Position numbers and translations under genes: made by a program
In this document: one piece after another, positions 18,967 through 26,511 of the stretch
Layout: each line of letters starts with the position of its first letter
How positions within the stretch are numbered: position 1 is the first letter of the stretch
Source: a virus
Length of the DNA: 34,428 bases
IMG/VR virus record: IMGVR_UViG_3300042892_001703
Location: 1 to 34,428 of that record
Strand: one strand, 5' to 3'
The notes under the pieces: generated by a model
Told to the model about the DNA's origin: nothing
What the model saw: only the letters and a program-made list of their open reading frames with translations
The model's database searches: none

Positions 18967-18989
18967 AATAAATGTCACAAGGAAAAATA

Positions 18990-20813
18990 ATGAAAAAAAC
19001 AGGATACATTGCAGGTATTGCTCGAGGGCATAATGCAGGAGTTTGTCTTTTAAAAGATGGACAAATTGTATTTTCTATTGAAGAAGAAAGACTATCTCGC
19101 TACAAATATGACGGCGGCCCGCTTGCGAGTATGATTAAAATTCTTGACTATACTGACAAGATTGATTATTTGGTAATATCTCACACACAAGGTCATGACG
19201 AACCAATAAACGATTTTGTAAGGCAAGATGTGTATTCTGCACTTGCTAGGAAGTTGAGATTAATCGACGATGTTAATACCCAAGTAATTAAATATCACGA
19301 TCAACACCATAGAAGTCACGCCGCGTTGGCATTTTATAGATCTGGGTTTGATAAAGCAAGTGCTATTATTGTAGATGGGGCAGGTACATTTATTGAACGC
19401 CCCGACGGTCAAACCATGTTTGAAGTTGAAAGTATATATGATTGTTCATACCCTGCAAACTTTGAGGAAGTGTACAAGCATTTTGGAGGCAACGGACCTT
19501 GGAGGACTGAACATTACAACAGTGATGGGAACGGTACAGAAGTTATAGTTAATGATAAAACAGGTATTGTTAAAGCATATGAAGCAGTAACTAGATTTTG
19601 TGGATTCGACTCGATAGAAGCGGGTAAAACTATGGGTCTGTTTCCGTATGGAGAACCGAACAAAGCACCTAAGATTTATGGTAATTTTGGTGGGAATAAA
19701 GATCTATTCACTAATACATATCCCAATGGCGCACTGGTCAATGAAGAAGGCTATGCTGAACTAGATGACAGGGTGTACGATCCAAAAGTAATTCATAGAT
19801 CAGTGACTGACCCCAACGATCAACGACAAATGCAGCGGTACGAGCAACAAATGCGTGAAGCTGATGCAGAAGATCTAACACAATTGGCTTCTAGAAGAAA
19901 CATGGCCTACAATGTACAAACTGAATCGCAACAACTAGTACTTGACTTGATTCTAAAATCAATTAAACGTACAGGTAATAAAAATATCGTTATCAGCGGC
20001 GGGTATGGTTTAAATTGTGTTGCCAACTATTTCTATCTACAGCACTTACCGGAAGGTGTAAAGATATATGTTGAACCTGTTTCGAACGATGCAGGTACAG
20101 CTATGGGTGCAGCATTTTATCATTACTATAAAACATCTCAAGATACAAAAGTAAGATCAAAAGATGAAAATTTATTTTTAGGTCCGGTACAACATATCAC
20201 TGAAGATGCAGTTATAGAAACTGCGGCCAAATACAGTGGCAGCGTAACAATAAATGTTGATTACAAAGATGTTATTAAGACTATTAGATCTAAAAACATC
20301 GTAGCACTATTCCAAGAACGCTGCGAAAACGGTCCTAGAGCACTAGGCAACAGATCACTGATGTTTGATCCAACATTTGCCGACGGTAAAGATTTTGTTA
20401 ATTTGATTAAAAAACGAGAATATTTTAGACCATTTGCTGCATCAGTATTACAAGATGATGTACACGATTGGTTTGATCTGCGTGGCATGGAAGATTCTCC
20501 GTCTATGATGTATGCTGTAAATTGTCAGCCGGGCGTGAAAGAAAAGATTCCAGCAGTTATACACGTTGATGGTACCTGTAGAATTCAAACAGTGACTGAA
20601 GAACAAAACTTTCATTGGTATAATCTGATTAAAGAATTTAAAAATCAAACAGGTGTTCCTGCATTGTTTAATACCAGCTTTAACCTAGGCGGCGAGCCAT
20701 TGGTTGAAACCATCGACGATGCCATGCGTACTCTTTACAACTCAGGAATTAATTACATTTATTTTCCAGCTGTTAAAATGATGGTAGAGATTGAACATAA
20801 TGACAGAGCATGA
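18990..20813 (+). CDS. NodU/CmcH-type O-carbamoyltransferase
   Basis: A 607-aa protein that should transfer the carbamoyl group of carbamoyl phosphate to a hydroxyl, usually of a sugar, through a carbamoyl-adenylate. The N-domain shows GIARGHNAGVCLLKDG, EEERLSR and the His-rich metal site DQHHRSHAALAFY (His106, 107, 110), then VDGAGTF. The C-domain shows ENGPRALGNRSLMFDP, REYFRPFAASVL and VPALFNTSFNLGGEP. Length is normal for the family. I start at 18990 because AAGGA (18979-18983) is correctly spaced for it and because the extra six codons from 18972 have no ribosome site. It lies between the GT9 gene and oxygenases. The probable substrate is the transferred sugar. Carbamoylated heptose is known in Pseudomonas LPS. 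Confidence 0.88.
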   Translation: MKKTGYIAGIARGHNAGVCLLKDGQIVFSIEEERLSRYKYDGGPLASMIKILDYTDKIDYLVISHTQGHDEPINDFVRQDVYSALARKLRLIDDVNTQVIKYHDQHHRSHAALAFYRSGFDKASAIIVDGAGTFIERPDGQTMFEVESIYDCSYPANFEEVYKHFGGNGPWRTEHYNSDGNGTEVIVNDKTGIVKAYEAVTRFCGFDSIEAGKTMGLFPYGEPNKAPKIYGNFGGNKDLFTNTYPNGALVNEEGYAELDDRVYDPKVIHRSVTDPNDQRQMQRYEQQMREADAEDLTQLASRRNMAYNVQTESQQLVLDLILKSIKRTGNKNIVISGGYGLNCVANYFYLQHLPEGVKIYVEPVSNDAGTAMGAAFYHYYKTSQDTKVRSKDENLFLGPVQHITEDAVIETAAKYSGSVTINVDYKDVIKTIRSKNIVALFQERCENGPRALGNRSLMFDPTFADGKDFVNLIKKREYFRPFAASVLQDDVHDWFDLRGMEDSPSMMYAVNCQPGVKEKIPAVIHVDGTCRIQTVTEEQNFHWYNLIKEFKNQTGVPALFNTSFNLGGEPLVETIDDAMRTLYNSGINYIYFPAVKMMVEIEHNDRA

Positions 20814-21400
20814 TTAAAAAAATAAATGAACAAGATATATTTGCAGTTAATCCTAATTTTGAAGTACATGTACATCAGTTAGGTGATACCAAATGTGTCA
20901 TTGTTGATAACTTTTATCTTAATCCTGAAAAAGTTAGAGAATTGGCTCTTTCTATTCCTGCATCGAAGAGCATGATTAGAAATACATACCCCGGACTGTC
21001 AATTAGTCTTGGAATTAATCTAACAAGTTTAGCCGATACGTTTGTTAAACTAATCAGTGAAAATTTTAATGACGGTCCTCGCAAGATTGATAAAGACATA
21101 CGTAAAACATTTGATTTTATAACATTCATGGTAAATGTAATGCAAGGACAAGACCAGCCAACTCCCCATAGAGATAGTGCAGATCCAGGTAGATTTGCAG
21201 CATCGGTATATTTAAACTACAATGACGAATCTCACGGCGGCACAGCTTTTTATTCTGAAACCGGACAAGAACTAGGATATGCAGAAATGGCTTTTAATAG
21301 ATTGGTATTATACAGGCAAACTGATGTTCACACCGCAGTGATGCAACCTGATTGGTTTGTTGAAGATGCTTACAGAATCAATCAGATGATGTTTATTTAA
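20810..21400 (+). CDS. DUF6445-like Fe(II)/2-oxoglutarate oxygenase
   Basis: A 196-aa protein overlapping the carbamoyltransferase stop by four bases (ATGA), so translation is probably coupled. The core has H120-R-D122 (TPHRDSADPGRFAASVYLNY), a GGTAFY strand, then H174 (TDVHTAV) and R189 (YRINQMMFI). This is the HxD...H iron triad plus the 2-oxoglutarate-binding Arg of a double-stranded beta-helix. The arrangement resembles the DUF6445 group. Substrate unknown. Given the sugar-transfer neighbours it could hydroxylate a protein side chain or a sugar. Confidence 0.7.
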   Translation: MIKKINEQDIFAVNPNFEVHVHQLGDTKCVIVDNFYLNPEKVRELALSIPASKSMIRNTYPGLSISLGINLTSLADTFVKLISENFNDGPRKIDKDIRKTFDFITFMVNVMQGQDQPTPHRDSADPGRFAASVYLNYNDESHGGTAFYSETGQELGYAEMAFNRLVLYRQTDVHTAVMQPDWFVEDAYRINQMMFI

Positions 21401-21414
21401 ATATGGAGGAAAAC

Positions 21415-22044
21415 ATGAACAATCAAACCGAAGGCCGAATTTACTCCTTGTTTCCTTCCCCCCTATACACATACAAAACAGAAAGCAAAGAATATACTGA
21501 AATACAGGCCGAGATGCAGACTGTGGTTGATAAACTGCATCTAGAAGATCGTTGGGGACAAAATCCATATTGGAATTCTCACACTCATTACCTATCTAAT
21601 CAAGGTGATTTTAACCAGTCTATTTTAAAAGACGAAAAAATGAGAGTGATCACTTCGTGTATAATGCACCATTGTTTTAATTATATGAGAATGATGAATG
21701 TTAAACCGCTGTACAAAGCAGCCATCGAAACTTCATGGCTTACACTAACCAAACCGGGGCAGTATGCTCATGTTCACGATCACGGTACCAGCCACGTCAG
21801 TGGAGTGTATTGGTTTAAAACAAATGGGCAAGACGGTGATCTAGTTTTTAGAAATGCTCTTAAAGCATTAAAATGCAATCCAATTGGTAGTTCATATGCT
21901 CATGAAAACGCATTTGCCCCAGAGCAAGGCAGATTAAGTATGTGGCCCGGCTATTTAGATCACAGTGTTAATGAAAATACAACCAATGAAGATCGTATTA
22001 GTTTGTCTTTCAATATTTTGTTAGAAACAGGAGCAACTAATTAA
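21415..22044 (+). CDS. 2OG-Fe(II) oxygenase (2OG-FeII_Oxy_5-like)
   Basis: A 209-aa protein. FPSPLYTYK at the N-terminus and SWLTLTKPGQYAHVHDH, then HVSGVYWF, GDLVFRN, MWPGYLDHSV and RISLSFNIL are typical of the putative 2OG-Fe(II) oxygenases annotated widely in T4-like marine phages. The likely iron ligands are in H119-V-H121-D-H123 and H183, with Arg194 for 2-oxoglutarate. I start at 21415 because GGAGG (21406-21410) is ideally placed for it. An in-frame ATG at 21403 would put that ribosome site inside the gene. Substrate unknown. Confidence 0.75.
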   Translation: MNNQTEGRIYSLFPSPLYTYKTESKEYTEIQAEMQTVVDKLHLEDRWGQNPYWNSHTHYLSNQGDFNQSILKDEKMRVITSCIMHHCFNYMRMMNVKPLYKAAIETSWLTLTKPGQYAHVHDHGTSHVSGVYWFKTNGQDGDLVFRNALKALKCNPIGSSYAHENAFAPEQGRLSMWPGYLDHSVNENTTNEDRISLSFNILLETGATN

Positions 22045-22772
22045 TGTTATATGTTTTCGGCGATAGTTTTAGTGTACCCGATGCACACAAGAATGAAGTT
22101 ATTGGGCCTACAGGTCTAGTAACGTTCATGCCGTTAGAAAAGAATTGGACTAGGATTGTTAGTGAAAGTTTAATCGGGGATGATAATCATGTAAATGACT
22201 CTCAGCTCGGGTGTTCCAATGAATACATTTTCCATACCCTAAGAGAGCGTGAATCGTCGTTTAAAAGTGGGGACTGTGTTATAGTACAGCTTACTTCTTA
22301 TTACAGAGAATGGATTTTTGAAGATAAACCAGGCATGGCAAATTTCCTAAATGCAAAATTTGTGCCAGGAGTTCATGTTACAAAAGAACAAGCCAAGGCA
22401 TTAGAAATGTATAAAAAGTATCTGCATTCCGATCACCGTCTTTTTATACAATATGATGCAATTTATGATGCAATAACTCTTAGAACTATGCTATATGCAC
22501 AACAAGGTATTCAATTTTTAATCCTGCCAGGGTTTCACAACGTTGCAGGGGTACAAGGAAATATGTTTGAAACCTCAAACTTAGAGTTTGACAGTATCGA
22601 AACATGTAACACATATCATAATAGAGTTGGCGGCGATCTGCGTTATAACCACTTTTCAGAAGTTAATCATAAAATTTTAGCAAATAAAGTAATTGACTTC
22701 TTTAACACTGGTACCACTGTGGATCTTACAACTGGGTTTAAAACTGGCATTCATACTAAAGATACTATCTAA
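22044..22772 (+). CDS. SGNH/GDSL hydrolase-like protein
   Basis: A 242-aa protein overlapping the previous stop by one base (TAATG). It begins MLYVFGDSFS with Ser8 in a GDS block I, has GCSNEYI (Gly56, Asn59) for blocks II/III, a VIVQLTS strand, LILPGFHN, and NHFSEVNHKILANKV (His203) as block V. This matches the SGNH esterase/acyltransferase fold. The usual Asp three residues before the catalytic His is not present, and Asp198 is five before. The enzyme could therefore be altered, or it could use a Ser-His dyad. It may remove or move an acyl group on a sugar or fibre protein. The role is inferred. Confidence 0.65.
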   Translation: MLYVFGDSFSVPDAHKNEVIGPTGLVTFMPLEKNWTRIVSESLIGDDNHVNDSQLGCSNEYIFHTLRERESSFKSGDCVIVQLTSYYREWIFEDKPGMANFLNAKFVPGVHVTKEQAKALEMYKKYLHSDHRLFIQYDAIYDAITLRTMLYAQQGIQFLILPGFHNVAGVQGNMFETSNLEFDSIETCNTYHNRVGGDLRYNHFSEVNHKILANKVIDFFNTGTTVDLTTGFKTGIHTKDTI

Positions 22773-23383
22773 TGAAAATACATCTTGAAGGATATCCGGT
22801 AAGCATTTCTCGATTGAATACTGTAGATCTAAAAATTCTACAGGATCATTATCTTCCATTGATATTAAATGGCAAAGAAGATGAATACAAAGGCGAAGAA
22901 AGTAGAATTTCTAAAAATGCATCTCAACGCTGGAGCGATGCTGACTTTTTTAAAAAATGGAATGATATATTACTACCTGCGCCCTATATCCAGTCTTACA
23001 TAGATTCTTTTATGTTTCAATTTTCCTATAAAGTTGAAATAGATACATGGTATAATGTGCATAATCAATATGATCATCAACAGTTACACAATCACATAAC
23101 AACAAATGTACCGGCATTTTCGTGTGTGGTCATACTAAAACAACCTAATGCAGATTCGGGACAGCTAGTTTTCAGGACTCCTAATTTATCAAATCATTTA
23201 AAATATTTAGAATTAGATCCGCAAGATCACTATCAAAACATATATAAGCCACCAATGGAAGAAGGAATATTGATAATATTCCCATCCTGTCTTGAACATT
23301 ATGTATATTATAATCAAACAAATGAATCAAGAGTTGTGTTTGCATCAAACATAGTAATAAAAAGACAAGGTAGCTTGTACTAA
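22772..23383 (+). CDS. 2OG-Fe(II) oxygenase-like protein
   Basis: A 203-aa protein overlapping the previous stop by one base. Its core shows WYNVHNQYDHQQLHNHI (His106 and His108), FSCVVILKQP, GQLVFRTPN, ILIIFPSCLEHYV (His166) and ESRVVFASNI (Arg177), the order of elements expected for a double-stranded beta-helix oxygenase. It is related in plan, but not closely in sequence, to the oxygenases on either side. The first 70 residues (SISRLNTVDLKILQDHY) are probably helical and not recognised. Substrate unknown. Confidence 0.65.
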   Translation: MKIHLEGYPVSISRLNTVDLKILQDHYLPLILNGKEDEYKGEESRISKNASQRWSDADFFKKWNDILLPAPYIQSYIDSFMFQFSYKVEIDTWYNVHNQYDHQQLHNHITTNVPAFSCVVILKQPNADSGQLVFRTPNLSNHLKYLELDPQDHYQNIYKPPMEEGILIIFPSCLEHYVYYNQTNESRVVFASNIVIKRQGSLY

Positions 23384-23943
23384 TGTCACCTACTGTTATA
23401 CCGTTTCCTATAAGTATTAAACCATTTAAGGAACATATTCAACTAAAACAACAAGTAATAGATGCCATTTCAAGACAAGATCGAGCAGAACACATGCTGG
23501 CATTTAACAGCGATATCATTAGATGCGATTGGAGTACATCTCGATATGATGGCGACAGAGAGTGGCTTAAAATTATAAATTATCCTCTTGCTATTCATCT
23601 CAACGAATGGTGCAATACCATGGGATATCAAACATTTGGTATTACTGAAATTTGGTTTCAACAGTATGCCACTGGAGGCAAACATGCCTGGCATACCCAT
23701 AGCAATAACTTTACCAACGTATATTATGTGCATTTGCCTGAAGGCGGCACCCAAACAGAATGGATAGATCCAGTGACCAAAGATATACACATATTTGATG
23801 TACATGAAGGTGACATCATTACATTTCCTAGCTGGGTAATTCACCGAGCTCCGATTAATACCTCAGAAGAAACTAAAACAATCATTTCGTGGAACATGGA
23901 CGTGTCGGTAAAAGATCATGATGCAGCCGACATCTACGGCTAA
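23383..23943 (+). CDS. 2OG-Fe(II) oxygenase-like protein
   Basis: A 186-aa protein overlapping the previous stop by one base. The core has EIWFQQYATGGKHAWHTHSN (His104, His106), NVYYVHLPEGG, EGDIITFPSWVIHRAP (His154) and TKTIISWNMDV. The position that usually holds the 2-oxoglutarate-binding Arg is Lys165 here. Lys is used in this role by some prolyl-4-hydroxylase-type members, so activity is still plausible. Substrate unknown. It belongs to the tightly overlapping run of modification genes. Confidence 0.65.
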   Translation: MSPTVIPFPISIKPFKEHIQLKQQVIDAISRQDRAEHMLAFNSDIIRCDWSTSRYDGDREWLKIINYPLAIHLNEWCNTMGYQTFGITEIWFQQYATGGKHAWHTHSNNFTNVYYVHLPEGGTQTEWIDPVTKDIHIFDVHEGDIITFPSWVIHRAPINTSEETKTIISWNMDVSVKDHDAADIYG

Positions 23944-23961
23944 TGCAGGAGAATTTTTATT

Positions 23962-24477
23962 ATGACTAAAAAATCAGAGTACGAAGTAATAGATAATTTT
24001 TTAGATAAAGAATATTTTGATACAATAAAAAATACACTAACGTCATTAGATATGAATTGGTTTTATAGAGACAATATGACATCAAAAGATGATGAGCACG
24101 GTATGTGTTATTTTACACATAATTTCTTTATAAACAACCATGTTTGTAGTCCTTACTTTAATTTACTAGAATCATTATTATATAAATTAAAAGTTTTTTC
24201 ATTACTCCAAGCTAGAACAAATATGTCTATAAGTAAAGAAGATCGATACGAATCTTCTTGGCATGTTGATTACCCTGATGGAGATTCTAAAACAGCCATA
24301 TTATATATGACAACTTGTAATGCTAAAACGATGATAGAGGTTGAAAAAGAAATAATTGGGATTGATTCTGTTGAAAACAGGATATTAATTTTTGATACTG
24401 CTATTTCTCATAAAATGATAAGTGCAACAGATGCAAAAAGAAGAATTATTATTAATTTAAATTACTTTCAAAAATGA
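23962..24477 (+). CDS. AT-rich 2OG-Fe(II) oxygenase-like protein
   Basis: A 171-aa protein with AGGAG upstream. It begins YEVIDNFLDKEYFDTIKN, as in prolyl-4-hydroxylase-like proteins, and has WHVDYPD (His101, Asp103), TAILYMTTC, then ILIFDTAISHKMI (His150) and RRIIINLNYF (Arg160 or 161), a complete HxD...H plus Arg set. Its DNA is visibly poorer in G+C than the neighbouring genes and rich in AAA and ATA codons, which suggests a separate origin. It is preceded by an 18-base gap, one of the few in the island. Confidence 0.68.
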   Translation: MTKKSEYEVIDNFLDKEYFDTIKNTLTSLDMNWFYRDNMTSKDDEHGMCYFTHNFFINNHVCSPYFNLLESLLYKLKVFSLLQARTNMSISKEDRYESSWHVDYPDGDSKTAILYMTTCNAKTMIEVEKEIIGIDSVENRILIFDTAISHKMISATDAKRRIIINLNYFQK

Positions 24478-24836
24478 AATTATTCGGTAAAATAGAAAAA
24501 GGTTGGGGACATGAAATAATATTTTCGTCCACTGACCAATACTGTGGAAAATATCTGGTGTTTGCCAAGGCTGGCGACAAGTTCAGTATGCATTACCATC
24601 TTGTCAAAGATGAAAGCTGGAACGTCAATCAGGGTAGCTTCTTGTTAAGATACATAGACACAAAGACTGCCACGATGCAGGAAAAAATCTTAAACACAGG
24701 CGATAATTGGCATAATCCTCCAGGGTTACCGCATCAACTTGAAGCGTTGGAAGACAATTCAATCATAGTCGAAGTAAGTACCCCCGATTCAGTAGAAGAT
24801 AATTTTAGAATATTTCCCGGAGATAGTCAACGATGA
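24474..24836 (+). CDS. Single-domain cupin, sugar-phosphate isomerase-like
   Basis: A 120-aa protein overlapping the previous stop by four bases. It fits cupin motif 1 exactly: Gly34, five residues, His40, one, His42, four, Glu47, six, Gly54. It fits most of motif 2: Gly76, Pro82, Gly84, His87. The opening KIEKGWGHEIIF and YCGKYLVFAKAG resemble the cupin part of mannose-6-phosphate isomerase/guanylyltransferase type proteins. The metal site looks intact. It could isomerise a sugar phosphate, bind a nucleotide sugar or act as a small oxygenase. The place just before the heptose genes favours sugar metabolism. I cannot assign the reaction. Confidence 0.75.
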   Translation: MKLFGKIEKGWGHEIIFSSTDQYCGKYLVFAKAGDKFSMHYHLVKDESWNVNQGSFLLRYIDTKTATMQEKILNTGDNWHNPPGLPHQLEALEDNSIIVEVSTPDSVEDNFRIFPGDSQR

Positions 24837-25402
24837 ATTTTATTGAAGTGTATCCAGACGCATTTCCCAAAGACTACTGTAAAACTATCATACAAAGATT
24901 TGAAGATATGGTCAAAATGGGTCAACATCTCACACAAAACAGCATGATGAAAAATCAGGACGATCGAATATTTTTTGATTGGGCATTTCACAGTCAACAA
25001 AATTTCAGCGTAGATCCTGACCTGTGTTCTTTCTTTTATAAAACTCTAAACAAGTATTATATAGAACAGTATTTTGAAAAATATCAGAGTCTTGGATTTT
25101 GTTTTCAACACACACCCAAAGGCATGAGCGTACAGAGAACCGGCCCGCGCCAAGGCTACCATGCGTGGCATTGTGAAAATGCAGATCAATCATCAGCCAA
25201 TAGAATCCTAGCTTATACCTTGTATCTCAATGATATTGAAGAGGGTGGCGAAACAGAATTTCTGTATCAAGGTCTTAAGATTAAACCAGAAACTGGCAAG
25301 TTGGTTATTTGGCCTGCCTATTTTACCCACCCTCACAGGGGGAATCCCATATATAAGGGTTACAAATATATTATAACCGGGTGGTATTCACTGGATCACT
25401 AG
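24833..25402 (+). CDS. Prolyl-4-hydroxylase-like 2OG-Fe(II) oxygenase
   Basis: A 189-aa protein overlapping the cupin stop by four bases. The core is GYHAWHCEN (His110, His113, Glu115), ILAYTLYLNDIEEGGETEFL, KLVIWPAYFTHPHRG (His166, His168) and GYKYIITGWYSL (Lys178). This is the prolyl-4-hydroxylase fold, in which Lys near W binds 2-oxoglutarate. The usual HxD is HCE here, an acidic replacement seen in some members. Proteins of this type are frequent in T4-like marine phages. It is the last oxygenase before the heptose genes, one base away from them. A protein hydroxylation role is plausible but not shown. Confidence 0.78.
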   Translation: MNFIEVYPDAFPKDYCKTIIQRFEDMVKMGQHLTQNSMMKNQDDRIFFDWAFHSQQNFSVDPDLCSFFYKTLNKYYIEQYFEKYQSLGFCFQHTPKGMSVQRTGPRQGYHAWHCENADQSSANRILAYTLYLNDIEEGGETEFLYQGLKIKPETGKLVIWPAYFTHPHRGNPIYKGYKYIITGWYSLDH

Positions 25403-25403
25403 T

Positions 25404-25802
25404 ATGTCTACAATAATAGTTAACGGTACTTTTGATATTTTGCATCCCGGGCATGTTGCCATGTTGAACACAGCTCGTAGTCTAGGAGATTATCTTGTTG
25501 TATGCATTGATACAGACAGAAGAGTTCGAGAATTAAAAGGCCAAAGCCGGCCGATCAACGACCAGATTGATCGCAAAGTGATGTTACAAAATTTAAAAGC
25601 TGTTGATATTGTAGAATTTTTTGACAGCGAAGAAGAACTGATAGCATTAATCAAACTGTATAAACCAAGTGTAATGGTCAAAGGCAGTGATTATCGCGGA
25701 CAGCGTATAGTAGGCGAAGCACACGTACCAAAGGTATTTTTTTATGACAGAGTCAGCGACTATTCAACAACTAAAACAATTCAGGATATTGCTAATAGGT
25801 GA
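25404..25802 (+). CDS. hldE: Stand-alone HldE adenylyltransferase domain (heptose-1-phosphate adenylyltransferase)
   Basis: A 132-aa nucleotidyltransferase. NGTFDILHPGHVAML gives the T..D..H.GH motif (Thr9, His14, His17). VCIDTDRRVRELKGQSRP, VMVKGSDY and DYSTTKTI complete a match to the C-terminal domain of HldE/RfaE, which joins ADP to D-glycero-beta-D-manno-heptose-1-phosphate. Related cytidylyltransferases (TagD type) are the alternative. The kinase half and HldD directly downstream favour heptose. In most bacteria this domain follows the kinase in one chain, but here it is a separate gene placed first. The last 59 bases also encode the start of the kinase in another frame. Confidence 0.82.
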   Translation: MSTIIVNGTFDILHPGHVAMLNTARSLGDYLVVCIDTDRRVRELKGQSRPINDQIDRKVMLQNLKAVDIVEFFDSEEELIALIKLYKPSVMVKGSDYRGQRIVGEAHVPKVFFYDRVSDYSTTKTIQDIANR

Positions 25803-26511
25803 CGACTGTCACGACATTTACACCTATGGTTATGTAAATCGTATCAGTCCCGAAGCACCAGTTCCTGTGTTTGAACCACAGTATACTATTCACAAAGATG
25901 GAATGGCTGGCAATGTGTGTAAGAATCTAGAAGCATTGGGATGCACAGTCAACTTCCTACACGGCAAATCTAGCGAAAAAAACAGATTAATCGATGCACG
26001 TACCAAACAACAATTATTGCGTATGGATCAAGATGTTGCCAGCGATCCTATCACTTTTGACACATCAATACCTCCTGGGTATGATGCCATTGTAATCAGT
26101 GACTACAACAAAGGCACAGTGACCTACGAATTAATAGAAGAGCTAGTTAAAGAAGTTGACGTGCCTATCTTTGTTGACACAAAGAAAACAGACCTAGCAA
26201 GACTATCAGGTTGCTATGTCAAGATTAATGCACTGGAAAAAAGTCGTGCAACAAGTTTACCCAACGCAGAGCATTTGATTGTTACGCACGGTGGAGGTGG
26301 CGCTTATTGGAATGATTGTATATACCCTGCTGAAATTGTAGGCGATGTAACTGATGTATGCGGTGCAGGTGATACATTTTTAGCAGCATTAGTATACGAG
26401 TTTTTAAAAACAGGCCGCATTCCTGATGCAGTAAAATTTGCAAACAAGGCATCGGCAGTAACAGTACAACACATAGGGGTGTATGCACCAAGACTGGAAG
26501 AAATACAATGA
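25744..26511 (+). CDS. hldE: Stand-alone HldE kinase domain (heptose-7-phosphate kinase), shortened
   Basis: A 255-aa PfkB/ribokinase-family protein. LLIGDDCHDIYTYGYVNRIS followed by PEAPVPVFEP is almost the HldE N-terminal signature. DGMAGNVCKNLEALG replaces GGAANV..N...LG. YDAIVISDYNKG is typical. DVCGAGDTFLAAL carries the catalytic base Asp210. Bacterial HldE kinase domains are nearer 320 residues. About 30-40 residues are missing around residues 70-85, after LEALGCTVNFLHG, so the sugar-covering part is trimmed. The start at 25744 is the only ATG before the first core strand, which forces the 59-base overlap with the adenylyltransferase gene. Expected reaction: ATP-dependent phosphorylation of heptose-7-phosphate. 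Confidence 0.82.
   Translation: MTESATIQQLKQFRILLIGDDCHDIYTYGYVNRISPEAPVPVFEPQYTIHKDGMAGNVCKNLEALGCTVNFLHGKSSEKNRLIDARTKQQLLRMDQDVASDPITFDTSIPPGYDAIVISDYNKGTVTYELIEELVKEVDVPIFVDTKKTDLARLSGCYVKINALEKSRATSLPNAEHLIVTHGGGGAYWNDCIYPAEIVGDVTDVCGAGDTFLAALVYEFLKTGRIPDAVKFANKASAVTVQHIGVYAPRLEEIQ

Noticed and set aside
18972-18989. Earlier ATG for the carbamoyltransferase
   Set aside because: The AAGGA ribosome site lies between this ATG and the one at 18990, where the spacing is right. The extra residues are not part of the family domain.
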